Shown: in pieces, positions 1 to 6,249 of the stretch | Numbering within the stretch: position 1 is the first letter of the stretch | How the letters are laid out: every line of letters starts with the position of its first letter | Source: Gemmatimonadota bacterium | Lineage (GTDB): Bacteria; Gemmatimonadota; Gemmatimonadetes; Gemmatimonadales; Gemmatimonadaceae | Length of the DNA stretch: 6,363 nucleotides | Assembly (NCBI GenBank): GCA_003222065.1 | Contig: QHUV01000132.1 | Coordinates: forward strand, 1-6,363 | Reading direction: 5' to 3' | Notes under the pieces: model-generated | What the model was told of the DNA's origin: nothing | Seen by the model: the letters and a program-made list of their open reading frames with translations, nothing else | Database searches by the model: none | Position numbers and translations under genes: made by a program

Positions 1-507
1 AAGCACGAACACCTGTCGGTGGTGCTCGGGAAGCTTTGCGACCGTATCCTCGACAAGTTGGCGCAGATGCCGCTTGCGGTAGAGGTCGTCTGGCCTGGCC
101 GTTGTGTCCTCGAACTGCAGCGGCCGCTCCTCGTCCTCCCAATTGCTCTTGATTGTCTGAAACAGCACGAGCGGATTTCGCGACCGATTGCGGAGTTCGT
201 TCTTGGCCAGATTGGACGCGATCGTGTACACCCAAGTTGAGAACTTCTTCGACCGATCGAATCGATGGATATGGCGATAGACGCGGATGAAGACTTCCTG
301 AACGAGATCCTCCGCTTTCTCCCGATCACCAATCGTGCGGTAGATGAAGTTCAACAGCCGGGTCTGATAGCGCTCGACCAGCTCCTGGAACGCACGCTCC
401 TCACCGGCGAGGAACGCCGAGACGACAGCCGCGTCGTCTTGGCTCCGGAGCCTTTCTCGTATAGACGCTCCCGACAGGGGCGCCCGCTTAAATGCGACTT
501 CAGCCAT
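1..507 (-). CDS. ECF-type RNA polymerase sigma factor (3' end outside window)
   Basis: This is the N-terminal 169 residues of a sigma-70 family ECF sigma factor, which directs core RNA polymerase to a specific promoter set. Translating the minus strand from the ATG at 507 gives an open frame to the window edge. Residues about 31-108 form sigma region 2: AFQELVERYQTRLLNFIYR, then AEDLVQEVFIRVYRHI (region 2.2, core binding) and FSTWVYTIASNLAKNELRN (regions 2.3-2.4, -10 recognition). A charged linker (about 109-146) follows, then the start of region 4 at LRQLVEDTVAKLPEHHRQVF, cut off before the helix-turn-helix. A usual ECF protein is about 190-210 residues, so roughly 20-40 are missing. The start is supported by AAGGGGGG nine bases upstream. 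The linker and region 4 resemble Gemmatimonadota sigma factors from memory. Any anti-sigma partner would lie beyond the left edge, so the regulon cannot be inferred. Confidence 0.93.
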   Translation of the reverse strand, partial: MAEVAFKRAPLSGASIRERLRSQDDAAVVSAFLAGEERAFQELVERYQTRLLNFIYRTIGDREKAEDLVQEVFIRVYRHIHRFDRSKKFSTWVYTIASNLAKNELRNRSRNPLVLFQTIKSNWEDEERPLQFEDTTARPDDLYRKRHLRQLVEDTVAKLPEHHRQVFVL

Positions 508-516
508 GTGCCTATG

Positions 517-524
517 CCCCCCTT
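517..524 (-). promoter_or_regulatory. Shine-Dalgarno sequence of the ECF sigma gene
   Basis: The minus strand reads AAGGGGGG, followed by nine bases and the ATG at 507. This is the strongest ribosome binding site in the window and fixes the sigma factor start. Confidence 0.7.
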
Positions 525-540
525 GTTCCTGCACCAGGGC

Positions 541-563
541 TCGATCTGACAAATCAGAATCGA
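541..563 (-). promoter_or_regulatory. stem-loop in the sigma gene leader
   Basis: The plus strand reads TCGATCTGA, CAAA, TCAG, a single bulged A, then ATCGA. The arms form a 9-bp stem with one bulge and a 4-nt loop. It lies 16 bases upstream of the Shine-Dalgarno sequence of the sigma gene. It could be an operator or a 5' UTR hairpin that affects translation. There is no U-tract, so it is not a terminator. The structure is seen directly; any function is inference. Confidence 0.35.
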
Positions 564-639
564 TCTGGGCTCCTCCGATATGGTATGATGATGCACGTTG
601 ATACCGACGCGCCGTATTAAAAGCAGACGACATGCCCCG

Positions 640-673
640 TTAGACGCCGCAATGGAATAACTGTTAAGGTTCA
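640..673 (-). promoter_or_regulatory. weak ECF-like promoter candidate for the sigma gene
   Basis: On the minus strand TGAACCTT (666-673) is followed after 20 bases by GTCTAA (640-645). This recalls the GGAACTT / GTCTAA pattern of RpoE-like ECF promoters. However, the -35 carries an extra C and the spacer is several bases longer than usual. If real, it would start transcription about 130 bases before the sigma ATG and would suggest autoregulation. An alternative -10-like TTTAAT lies at 616-621 without a good -35. Confidence is low. Confidence 0.2.
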
Positions 674-733
674 GAAAACTATCGACTTAGCACGCTAGAG
701 CTCGATACGGACCGAGCGCTGCCGATCGGACTA

Positions 734-766
734 GTGTCCACGCACGGCGACGGCTCGAATGGACAC
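734..766. repeat. 7-bp perfect inverted repeat, intergenic
   Basis: GTGTCCA (734-740) and TGGACAC (760-766) are exact reverse complements separated by 19 bases. The repeat lies between the NUDIX stop and the sigma promoter region. The half-site spacing would suit a dimeric regulator on one DNA face, but no T-run follows on either strand, so a terminator role is unlikely. A 7-bp repeat with a long spacer can arise by chance. Confidence 0.3.
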
Positions 767-833
767 GTCGCACACGCTTACGTCATTCGACACGCGCGCG
801 CGCCGCGGCGTTTATTGGAAGGCGGCCTGGTGC

Positions 834-1382
834 TTATCGACCGGCGCGGTAGCCCGCCGCGGACAAGATGAGCACGGCCGTCTTCGCGTCGCGGATCTCT
901 CCCTTTTGAATCAACTCCAACGCGTGCGAGAGAGTCATCGTTTCAAGCGTCATGAATTCGTCAGCCTCACGCTTGCTCTCTCCCCGTGCAAGCCCAGTGG
1001 CGATAAACCCGTGAATCCGTTCGTCGGTGAAACCGGGAGTCGTGTAAAACGTGTACAGCGGCTCGATCGAGTCCGCCGAGCAACCGGTCTCCTCCAGTAG
1101 CTCACGGCGCGCGCAATCCACCGGCGCTTCATTGGGATCGAGCCGGCCCGCCGGGACCTCGTATAGAAAGTCCTCGGCCGCATAACGATACTGCTTGATG
1201 AGAAGAATTTGCGGATCGTCGCCGGCGGGATCACTCAGGAAGGGCACGACGGCGCTTGCGCCGGAATGGCGAATGATCTCCAGCTCGCCGATCGATCCGT
1301 CTGGGAAACGAACTTGATCGATGTCCAGGTTCAGCACGCGGCCGGTGTAGATCCGGCGTGATCCGAGCTTGGCGTCCCCCAT
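834..1382 (-). CDS. NUDIX hydrolase, ADP-ribose pyrophosphatase-like
   Basis: This 182-residue protein is a probable cytoplasmic NUDIX hydrolase that cleaves nucleoside diphosphates linked to another moiety. The NUDIX box is complete at residues 79-101 (GRLDPNEAPVDCARRELLEETGC) and matches Gx5Ex7REUxEExGU. The metal-binding glutamates of REllEE are present, and the last bulky position is Cys. Upstream LLIKQYRYAAEDFLYEVPAG and downstream FYTTPGFTDERIHGF are typical of the ADP-ribose pyrophosphatase (NudF-like) group, which splits ADP-ribose into AMP and ribose 5-phosphate. The substrate is inferred from family resemblance only. The length is normal for the group. The ATG lies three bases after the TAG of the upstream M16 gene and no good Shine-Dalgarno is visible, so translation is probably coupled. 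It is the last gene of the M16 operon. Confidence 0.9.
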   Translation of the reverse strand: MGDAKLGSRRIYTGRVLNLDIDQVRFPDGSIGELEIIRHSGASAVVPFLSDPAGDDPQILLIKQYRYAAEDFLYEVPAGRLDPNEAPVDCARRELLEETGCSADSIEPLYTFYTTPGFTDERIHGFIATGLARGESKREADEFMTLETMTLSHALELIQKGEIRDAKTAVLILSAAGYRAGR

Positions 1383-1385
1383 CGG

Positions 1386-2762
1386 CTATAGTGGCGAGCC
1401 CTCGACGTCATAGACCCGCAGCGGCCCGAACCCCATGGCTTCCAGTCGCTCGCGCACGGCGGTGGCATTCCCCACGACCACCATTTGCAGTGCCTCCGGG
1501 TGGAGATGCCGGTCCGCGGCGATCAACACGTCCCCGCTCGTCACCGCCCGGACGCGTTCGCGGTACACGTCGTACCAGTCGTCAGGCAGATCATAGACGA
1601 CGAGCGTCGTTAGGGCGGACGCGATCGCCGCCGTCGTTTCGAAGCGAATTGGAAAAACGCCATCCAGATAGCTCGTCGCCAGCGACAGCTCGTCCTCCGT
1701 CACCGGCGCCGTGCGAAAGCGTTCGATCTCGTTGAGGACTTCGAGCGCCGCTGCGTGCGTGACGTCGCTCGCCACCGCGGTCGCGACCGCCCACGGACCA
1801 CGCTGGCGCCGCCAATCGAAGTACGAGTGCGCTCCGTACGTGTAGCCGTGGGCTTCGCGCAGGTTGAGATTGATTCGCGAAGAGAACAGCCCGCCGAGGA
1901 TCGCGTTCATGATCACGGCCGGGAAATAATCGGGGTGGCGACGTGGCAGTCCGACGTGTCCCAGCCGCAACTCGGATTGCGGCGCGTCGGGCTTGCTGAC
2001 GATGTGCACGGCGCGTGTTCGGCGGGCTGGCGCATCCGATGCCGACACCGGCACCGTTAGGCTCCCCGTCCAGTCGCCAAGCACTTCGTTCGCCAACCGT
2101 GTGATCTCTCCCGTTTTGACGTCCCCAACGACGACCATCGTCATTCCGGCGGGCGAGTAACGCTTTGCGTAAAACGCCGCGACCACGTCGCGCGTGAGGG
2201 CGCGCACGCTCTTCTCGTCGCCGGCGTTCGGCGCCGCATAGCGGGAGTCGGGCTCATAGAGAAATCGCGAGAACAATTCGTCCGCTAGTCCACGCGGTTC
2301 GGCGCGGAGCTGCAGCAGCTCGGCAAGGCGCTCTCCCTTCAGCCGCTCCACCTCTCGCTCATGAAACGCCGGCGCGCGGAGAACCTCTCCCAGTAGCGCA
2401 AACGCTGCCGAAAGCTTGTCTGTCAATGTCGTCATCGTCACCGCCGCGACATCCCAGTCGGCGCTCGCCTCGATCGACGCACCGAGTCGCTCGAAGCGAT
2501 CGGTGATCGCGACGCCATCGGCGGACGTGGTTCCTTCGAGGAGCAGCTTGGCCGTGAGTTGCGCGAGGCCAGATCGTGCCGGCGGATCGCTCACCGCGCC
2601 CGCCTCCACCAGCACGGTGATCGTTACGAGTGGAAGTTTCGAGACCGGCGCGACGACGAGCCTCAAGCCGTTAGGCAACGCCGTGCGCTCAAAGCGCGGG
2701 AAGTGATACGGCCGCGACACGCCCGCCGGGGGACGTGAAGGACGATCGAGGACGGCCGTCAT
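1386..2762 (-). CDS. M16 family peptidase-like protein, non-catalytic R/Y-pair subunit
   Basis: This 458-residue protein has the two-domain fold pattern of M16 peptidases (pitrilysin/MPP-like): N-terminal TALPNGLRLVVAP at about 27-39 and the conserved SGLAxLxxxLLLEGT at 64-78. The zinc motif HxxEH is replaced by QLTAK (residues 68-72), so it cannot bind catalytic zinc in the usual way. The more distal glutamate (LKGERL, E144) remains. The C-terminal domain keeps the substrate-binding R/Y pair in NLREAHGYTYG (R302 and Y309). Zinc-less subunits with an R/Y pair are known to complete the active site of an HxxEH partner in bacterial M16B heterodimers. The neighbouring gene encodes such a partner, and the two genes overlap by ATGA (2759-2762), indicating translational coupling. 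No signal peptide is visible, so a cytoplasmic location is likely. The substrate is unknown. Confidence 0.93.
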   Translation of the reverse strand: MTAVLDRPSRPPAGVSRPYHFPRFERTALPNGLRLVVAPVSKLPLVTITVLVEAGAVSDPPARSGLAQLTAKLLLEGTTSADGVAITDRFERLGASIEASADWDVAAVTMTTLTDKLSAAFALLGEVLRAPAFHEREVERLKGERLAELLQLRAEPRGLADELFSRFLYEPDSRYAAPNAGDEKSVRALTRDVVAAFYAKRYSPAGMTMVVVGDVKTGEITRLANEVLGDWTGSLTVPVSASDAPARRTRAVHIVSKPDAPQSELRLGHVGLPRRHPDYFPAVIMNAILGGLFSSRINLNLREAHGYTYGAHSYFDWRRQRGPWAVATAVASDVTHAAALEVLNEIERFRTAPVTEDELSLATSYLDGVFPIRFETTAAIASALTTLVVYDLPDDWYDVYRERVRAVTSGDVLIAADRHLHPEALQMVVVGNATAVRERLEAMGFGPLRVYDVEGSPL

Positions 2763-4090
2763 TGATGCGCGTCCGCGCCGACTGGAATCGAAAGCTCGTC
2801 GACCGTCGCGGCGTCTTGCTCAGGACCATGCCGCGGCACGAAAAGAAGGCTTGCGCGATTCTCTTCGCCGAGTCGCTCGCGAATGAAGTTGTTGACGTCG
2901 GCGACAGTCACCGCCTCGTATCGCTGTACCTGCTCGTTGACGAGCTCCGGATTCTTGAAGTACGTCGCGAACAACGACAGCCGTTCTGCCCTGTCCCCCG
3001 CCGACTGCATCGCGGCTACGAACTCGGTCTGCACGAGAGCGATGGCTCGTGCTACTTCGTCTTCGGTGACGCCGTTGCGGACTAGCAGATCGACTTCATC
3101 AGCGACTTCGCGCTCGAGCGTCTCGGCGGACAGTGACGGGCGAGCCGTGACGTCGATGACGAGGAGATCGCTTCCCTTTGTGAGATCGTACGTGAACGCC
3201 TGCGCTTCCGCGGCGACTTGTCGTTCACGTACGAGGCGCCGATACAGCCGACTTCCCTTGCGCAGACCGAGGATCGCCGAGCAAATGCTCGAGGCGTAGT
3301 ACTCGTCGGTGCCGAAGAGCGGCGCGCGAAAGGCGAGAAAGAGACGTGGCAACATTACGTCGTCTTCTATGACAACGCGCTTGAAGGTGCCGAAGGTACC
3401 TTCAAGCGTCATGTCCGGGAGTGGCGGCTTTCCATTTCCCGCCGGTATCGGGCCAAAATATTTCGCGACCAAGGCACGCGTTTCCCGCGGATCGAAATCG
3501 CCAGCAATCGATAGCACCGCATTGTCAGGCGTGTAGTAAGTCGCAAAGAAGTGCTTGATGTCCTCGAGGCTGGCCGCATCCAGATCCGACATCGACCCGA
3601 TGAGCGAATGATGAAATGGATGCTCCTCGGGAAAGGCCAGCGCCGGCAATCGCTCCCACCACGTCCCGTATGGTTGGTTGTCGACCGACCAGCGACGCTC
3701 GTTCTTCACCACGTCGCGCTGCGTATCGAGTTTTTGTTGCGTCATCGCTGGGAGCAACCAGCCCATGCGGTTTGCCTCGAGCCACAACACCAGCTCCAGC
3801 TGGTGGGACGGCACAGTCTCGAAGTAGTTCGTGCGGTCCAACCAGGTAGAGCCGTTTAGCGTGCCCCCGGCGCGCTGAATGAGCTCGAAGTGCTCGTTGG
3901 CGCCGACGTCGGCTGACCCCTGAAAGAGCATGTGCTCGAACAGGTGCGCGAAGCCCGTGCGACCAGCGCGCTCGTTCGCCGAGCCGACGTGATACCAGAG
4001 GTTCACGGCAACAATCGGTGCCGTGTGATCCTCCGACAGCGTCACGAAGAGACCATTCGGCAACCGAAAGGTTTCGATTGGAATACGCAT
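2759..4090 (-). CDS. M16 family zinc metallopeptidase, catalytic subunit
   Basis: This 443-residue protein (from the ATG at 4090) is the zinc-bearing M16 subunit. LPNGLFVTLSEDHTAPIVAVNLWYHVGS is followed by HLFEH at residues 49-53 (zinc ligands H49 and H53, catalytic E52) and by the distal ligand in VVKNERRW (E131). The C-terminal domain has RERQVAAE where R/Y-pair proteins have Arg and Tyr: the Arg (R288) is kept but the Tyr position is Glu (E295). The active site is therefore completed, by inference, by the product of the overlapping downstream gene. The frame is open to another ATG at 4150, adding 20 residues that do not look like family sequence. I prefer 4090 because MRIPIETFRLPNGL is a typical N-terminus, GAGGAG lies 14 bases upstream (a long spacing), and the 4150 start would leave only 10 bp to the divergent gene. 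No signal peptide is seen. Confidence 0.93.
   Translation of the reverse strand: MRIPIETFRLPNGLFVTLSEDHTAPIVAVNLWYHVGSANERAGRTGFAHLFEHMLFQGSADVGANEHFELIQRAGGTLNGSTWLDRTNYFETVPSHQLELVLWLEANRMGWLLPAMTQQKLDTQRDVVKNERRWSVDNQPYGTWWERLPALAFPEEHPFHHSLIGSMSDLDAASLEDIKHFFATYYTPDNAVLSIAGDFDPRETRALVAKYFGPIPAGNGKPPLPDMTLEGTFGTFKRVVIEDDVMLPRLFLAFRAPLFGTDEYYASSICSAILGLRKGSRLYRRLVRERQVAAEAQAFTYDLTKGSDLLVIDVTARPSLSAETLEREVADEVDLLVRNGVTEDEVARAIALVQTEFVAAMQSAGDRAERLSLFATYFKNPELVNEQVQRYEAVTVADVNNFIRERLGEENRASLLFVPRHGPEQDAATVDELSIPVGADAHQ
3378..3408. repeat. 11-bp perfect inverted repeat inside the catalytic M16 gene
   Basis: CGCTTGAAGGT (3378-3388) and ACCTTCAAGCG (3398-3408) are exact reverse complements with a 9-base loop. 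On the coding strand the loop itself begins ACCTTC, so GAAGGTACCTTC is also a 12-bp palindrome and two alternative pairings compete. The segment encodes TLEGTFGTFKR with a repeated GTF. Both arms are in coding sequence. Confidence 0.6.
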
Positions 4091-4160
4091 CGGCGTAAAT
4101 TGCACTCCTCGCCACTCCTCTGGTACCCTGCGCACATCGGCAATCGGCATCTCGCATCAC
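4091..4160. promoter_or_regulatory. divergent intergenic region between the M16 operon and the alpha/beta hydrolase
   Basis: This 70-bp stretch must hold promoters for both directions if the M16 start is at 4090. For the plus strand the best pair is TTGCAC (4100-4105) and TACCCT (4124-4129) with an 18-bp spacer, each a poor match to the housekeeping consensus. On the minus strand GAGGAG (4105-4110) is the likely Shine-Dalgarno of the M16 gene. No clear minus-strand promoter is visible here; it may lie within the hydrolase coding region. Confidence in the individual promoter boxes is low. Confidence 0.3.
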
Positions 4161-4979
4161 GTGCTCTTGATCGCCGTGCTGACGGCCGTCGTCGTCTACC
4201 TGTTGCTGCTCGGTCTCCTGTGGTTGCAGCAAGAGCGCATCGTGTTTCAGCCACCGCTCGCTCTGCCAGCGGTGGCGCACGACGTCGCTCGGGGTGTGCG
4301 GCAGGTCCTATACCGCGCTGAAGACGGCACGCAACTGTTTGCGTTTCTCGTCGGTGAGTCCGCGTCTACCCATCGCCTGTTGGTTGCCTTTCATGGGAAC
4401 GCCGATCTCGCTCGCTACCTCGTCCCTTGGGCACAGGCCGTCACGCGAGAGGCCGACGTTGCCGTGCTCTTGCCTGAGATTCGCGGCTATGATGGAATAG
4501 CTGGCCGGCCGACTTATCTCGCGGCGGCGCGTGACGCGCGCGCGGCGCGCGCGTTTGCCGTCGAGACCTTGAACCTCTCGAACGATCGTATCGCGTATTT
4601 CGGTCACTCGCTCGGAAGTGCTATCGCGGCGGAGCTCGCAAGCGAGCAGCGGCCGTCGGCGCTGTTGCTGCAGTCACCGTTCACCTCGGCGCGCGCGATG
4701 GCACGGCGGATGGCCTTGCCGGGACTCACCATCTTTTGGCCGATCGTCTCTCGCGTCCACTATGACACCGCCGATCGCGTTCGGACACTCGAATCGCCCG
4801 TATCGGTCGCGCACGGGCTCCGCGACATGATCGTTCCCGTGAGAATGGGGCGAGAAGTCTACGACGCTGCCGCGATGAAAGGGGCGTTGCTCCTTGTGCC
4901 CGAGGCTGGTCACAACGATGTGTTGGAGCGAGGGCCCATTGAATACTGGAACTGGTTCCGCGCCGCCTTACGACCTTAG
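4161..4979 (+). CDS. membrane-anchored alpha/beta hydrolase (serine hydrolase, BEM46/ABHD13-like)
   Basis: This 272-residue protein begins with a hydrophobic segment (residues 1-22, LLIAVLTAVVVYLLLLGLLWL) that should act as a signal anchor. The alpha/beta hydrolase core follows, probably facing the periplasm. FHGNADL (77-83) supplies the oxyanion-hole region, EIRGYDGIAGRPT (106-118) is the usual strand-loop of the family, and the nucleophile elbow is GHSLGS with S150. D222 (HGLRDMIVP) and H251 (PEAGHND) complete the triad, so it looks active. The family includes esterases and thioesterase-like enzymes, and the substrate cannot be read from sequence. The start is GTG with no recognisable Shine-Dalgarno; a second in-frame GTG at 4176 would shorten the anchor. 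It is the only plus-strand gene here and its stop is 12 bp from the convergent YdcF-like gene. Confidence 0.92.
   Translation: MLLIAVLTAVVVYLLLLGLLWLQQERIVFQPPLALPAVAHDVARGVRQVLYRAEDGTQLFAFLVGESASTHRLLVAFHGNADLARYLVPWAQAVTREADVAVLLPEIRGYDGIAGRPTYLAAARDARAARAFAVETLNLSNDRIAYFGHSLGSAIAAELASEQRPSALLLQSPFTSARAMARRMALPGLTIFWPIVSRVHYDTADRVRTLESPVSVAHGLRDMIVPVRMGREVYDAAAMKGALLLVPEAGHNDVLERGPIEYWNWFRAALRP
4534..4554. repeat. alternating CG near-perfect palindrome
   Basis: ACGCGCGCGC, a central G, then GCGCGCGCGT form 10-bp arms around one base. It lies in the alpha/beta hydrolase gene and encodes DARAARAF. Alternating CG of this length can adopt Z-DNA or a cruciform, but in a GC-rich Ala/Arg coding run it may simply reflect codon choice. 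Confidence 0.5.
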
Positions 4980-4991
4980 ATCGGCCTCGCG

Positions 4992-5582
4992 TCAGCGCCG
5001 ACCGTGCTCGAAAAGGAGTGTGAGTGGTACCTTGACCGATTCGCTCAGAGCGTAGCGCCACGACTCCGTCTTACTCGCCGAAATCGGACTCGTGCGCGTC
5101 GGCGAGGTGCGCGGCGAGAGACCGAATCGCCGCGCAAGAATCGAGAGCCGGAGCATGTGGAAGGGGTCGCTAACGAGAATCACCTCGCGGCGCGACAAGC
5201 TGTCGAGCATAGCGGCGACCCTCTGCACGGATTCAGCCGTCGTTCTGCCACGCGTTTCCATTAGGATCACGCTGTCGGGCACGCCATGCTTGACCGCATA
5301 ACGACGTCCTACCGCGGCCTCGCTCGTCGTGTCGCCGTCTCCCATCCCGCCGGTAAGCACGAGGCGCGGCGCGAGGTGCCGGTCCCAGAGCGACACGGCG
5401 TGGTCCAGGCGCGCCTTCAGTACTGGTGACGGCCGGCCGTCGTACTGCGCCGCGCCCAACACGACGATGGCGTCCGCAGCCCGTGCATCATCGCGTCGTT
5501 CCCAAAGCATGACGGCGCCGAGCGACATGAGCCACGACAGGATAAGGATCAGGACGACGGCTCTCGTTAGGCTACGGAACAT
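4992..5582 (-). CDS. YdcF/DUF218 family protein (ElyC/SanA-like), membrane-anchored
   Basis: This 196-residue protein has an N-terminal transmembrane segment (about residues 8-27, AVVLILILSWLMSLGAVMLW) followed by a YdcF (DUF218) domain. Family signatures are DAIVVLGAAQYDGRPSPVLKARLDHAV (37-63), LVLTGGMGDGDTTSEA (74-89), GVPDSVILMETRGRTTAES, and VILVSDPFHMLR. The family has a Rossmann-like fold; members such as ElyC and SanA are linked to envelope and peptidoglycan homeostasis, but the biochemical activity is poorly defined. The domain should lie in the periplasm. The gene follows the TetR-like gene by 43 bp on the same strand and is probably co-transcribed. No strong Shine-Dalgarno precedes its ATG. 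Its TGA faces the stop of the alpha/beta hydrolase at 12 bp, with no intrinsic terminator between. Confidence 0.9.
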   Translation of the reverse strand: MFRSLTRAVVLILILSWLMSLGAVMLWERRDDARAADAIVVLGAAQYDGRPSPVLKARLDHAVSLWDRHLAPRLVLTGGMGDGDTTSEAAVGRRYAVKHGVPDSVILMETRGRTTAESVQRVAAMLDSLSRREVILVSDPFHMLRLSILARRFGLSPRTSPTRTSPISASKTESWRYALSESVKVPLTLLFEHGRR

Positions 5583-5625
5583 GCGCGACCGCTTCGTGGA
5601 TACGTCAAAGCTCTCGCGCCGGCAC

Positions 5626-6249
5626 CTACTCCGCCAGACTCAGCATCGCCAGCCAGAACACGTCGAACGCAACGCGCGCCGCCGGCCCGCTGCTCGTCGT
5701 CCCGGCGTCTTCCGTTGTGAGTCCGGAGTCGAGCGCCAGCCCGTCCACAAAGGCCACCACGACGTTGCCGAGCAGAGACGACTCGACCCGCGGCTTCAGA
5801 TCGAGGACAGTGAACAGGCGCTCGACCGTGTCTTTCGCCGCCGCTCGTCGAAGCGACGCGGCGCGTCGGGCCGCGCCTTGAACCGCAGCCTCGCGATATG
5901 CGTCGAGCTCGAGAAGCACGCGAATGTCACCTCGCTTCAGCTCGGCTTCCAGCCAGTGCCAAAGCGCATCGACGGCCAATGGATTGTGCTGGTGCTCGTA
6001 CTCGGCGAGCGCCTCGCGCTCCCTCGCGATCAGCGTCTCGGCGAGGTGGCTGACCAAGCGTGCTAAGAGCCTTTCCTTATCTTGAAAGTGGTAGTGAATG
6101 AGCGCCTTGCTTACGCCCGCGTCGCGGGCCACGTCGCTGAGAGCCAGCGCCGTCGCGCCACCCGAGGCGATTCGTCGCGCCGCGGCCTCGAGAATCCGTT
6201 CCGTGGCCGAGCGTCTCGCAGAATGAGCGCCGAGGGGAGCCACGGTCAC
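5626..6249 (-). CDS. TetR/AcrR family transcriptional regulator
   Basis: This 207-residue protein is a one-component repressor of the TetR family. The DNA-binding domain lies at about residues 14-62: ATERILEAAARRIASGGATALALSDVARDAGVSKALIHYHFQDKERLL, with the recognition helix around VSKALIHYHF. The helical C-terminal ligand-binding and dimerisation domain is divergent, so the effector is unknown. The length is usual for the family. The start is GTG at 6249; an in-frame TGA lies immediately before it, so no longer start exists, and GAGG lies 10 bases upstream. The GTG overlaps the TGA of the preceding open frame (GTGA), suggesting translational coupling. The most likely targets are its own operon and the neighbouring YdcF-like and hydrolase genes, but this is inference from position. 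Confidence 0.93.
   Translation of the reverse strand: MTVAPLGAHSARRSATERILEAAARRIASGGATALALSDVARDAGVSKALIHYHFQDKERLLARLVSHLAETLIAREREALAEYEHQHNPLAVDALWHWLEAELKRGDIRVLLELDAYREAAVQGAARRAASLRRAAAKDTVERLFTVLDLKPRVESSLLGNVVVAFVDGLALDSGLTTEDAGTTSSGPAARVAFDVFWLAMLSLAE

Larger units (their letters stand above)
508..833. other. 326-bp intergenic region between the NUDIX and sigma genes
   Basis: No coding frame here looks real. The stretch separates the TAA of the NUDIX gene (834-836) from the sigma ATG (507), both leftward. It holds the sigma ribosome binding site, the leader stem-loop, an ECF-like promoter candidate and an inverted repeat at 734-766. It also holds a GC tract at 792-810 that includes the perfect palindrome CGCCGCGGCG (801-810). 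The part around 610-690 is noticeably more AT-rich than the flanking genes, as expected for a promoter region. I see no stem followed by a T-run, so no intrinsic terminator for the NUDIX operon can be named. Confidence 0.6.

Noticed and set aside
265..596. Small open frames on both strands over the sigma gene
   Set aside because: The ECF sigma frame explains this region with regions 2 and 4 in order. The 81-residue minus-strand frame starting MHHHTISEE is out of frame with it and has no family features.
759..1100. 113-residue plus-strand open frame
   Set aside because: It lies mostly antisense to the NUDIX gene, whose NUDIX box is complete.
1386..2762. Reading the non-catalytic M16 gene as a decaying pseudogene
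   Set aside because: The frame is intact at full length, the R/Y pair and fold motifs are conserved, and the gene is translationally coupled to its partner. Loss of HxxEH is normal for this subunit type.
3525..4280. 251-residue minus-strand open frame overlapping the catalytic M16 gene
   Set aside because: It is a frame shadow of the HxxEH-bearing gene and also runs antisense into the alpha/beta hydrolase; the translation is low-complexity Arg/Ala/Gly.
4981..5001. Possible bidirectional terminator between convergent stops
   Set aside because: TCGGC/GCCGA give only 5-bp arms with an 11-base loop and no T-run on either strand.
5329..6066. 245-residue plus-strand open frame
   Set aside because: It is antisense to the YdcF-like and TetR genes, which have clear domains. 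Its Arg- and Ser-rich translation shows no recognisable motif.
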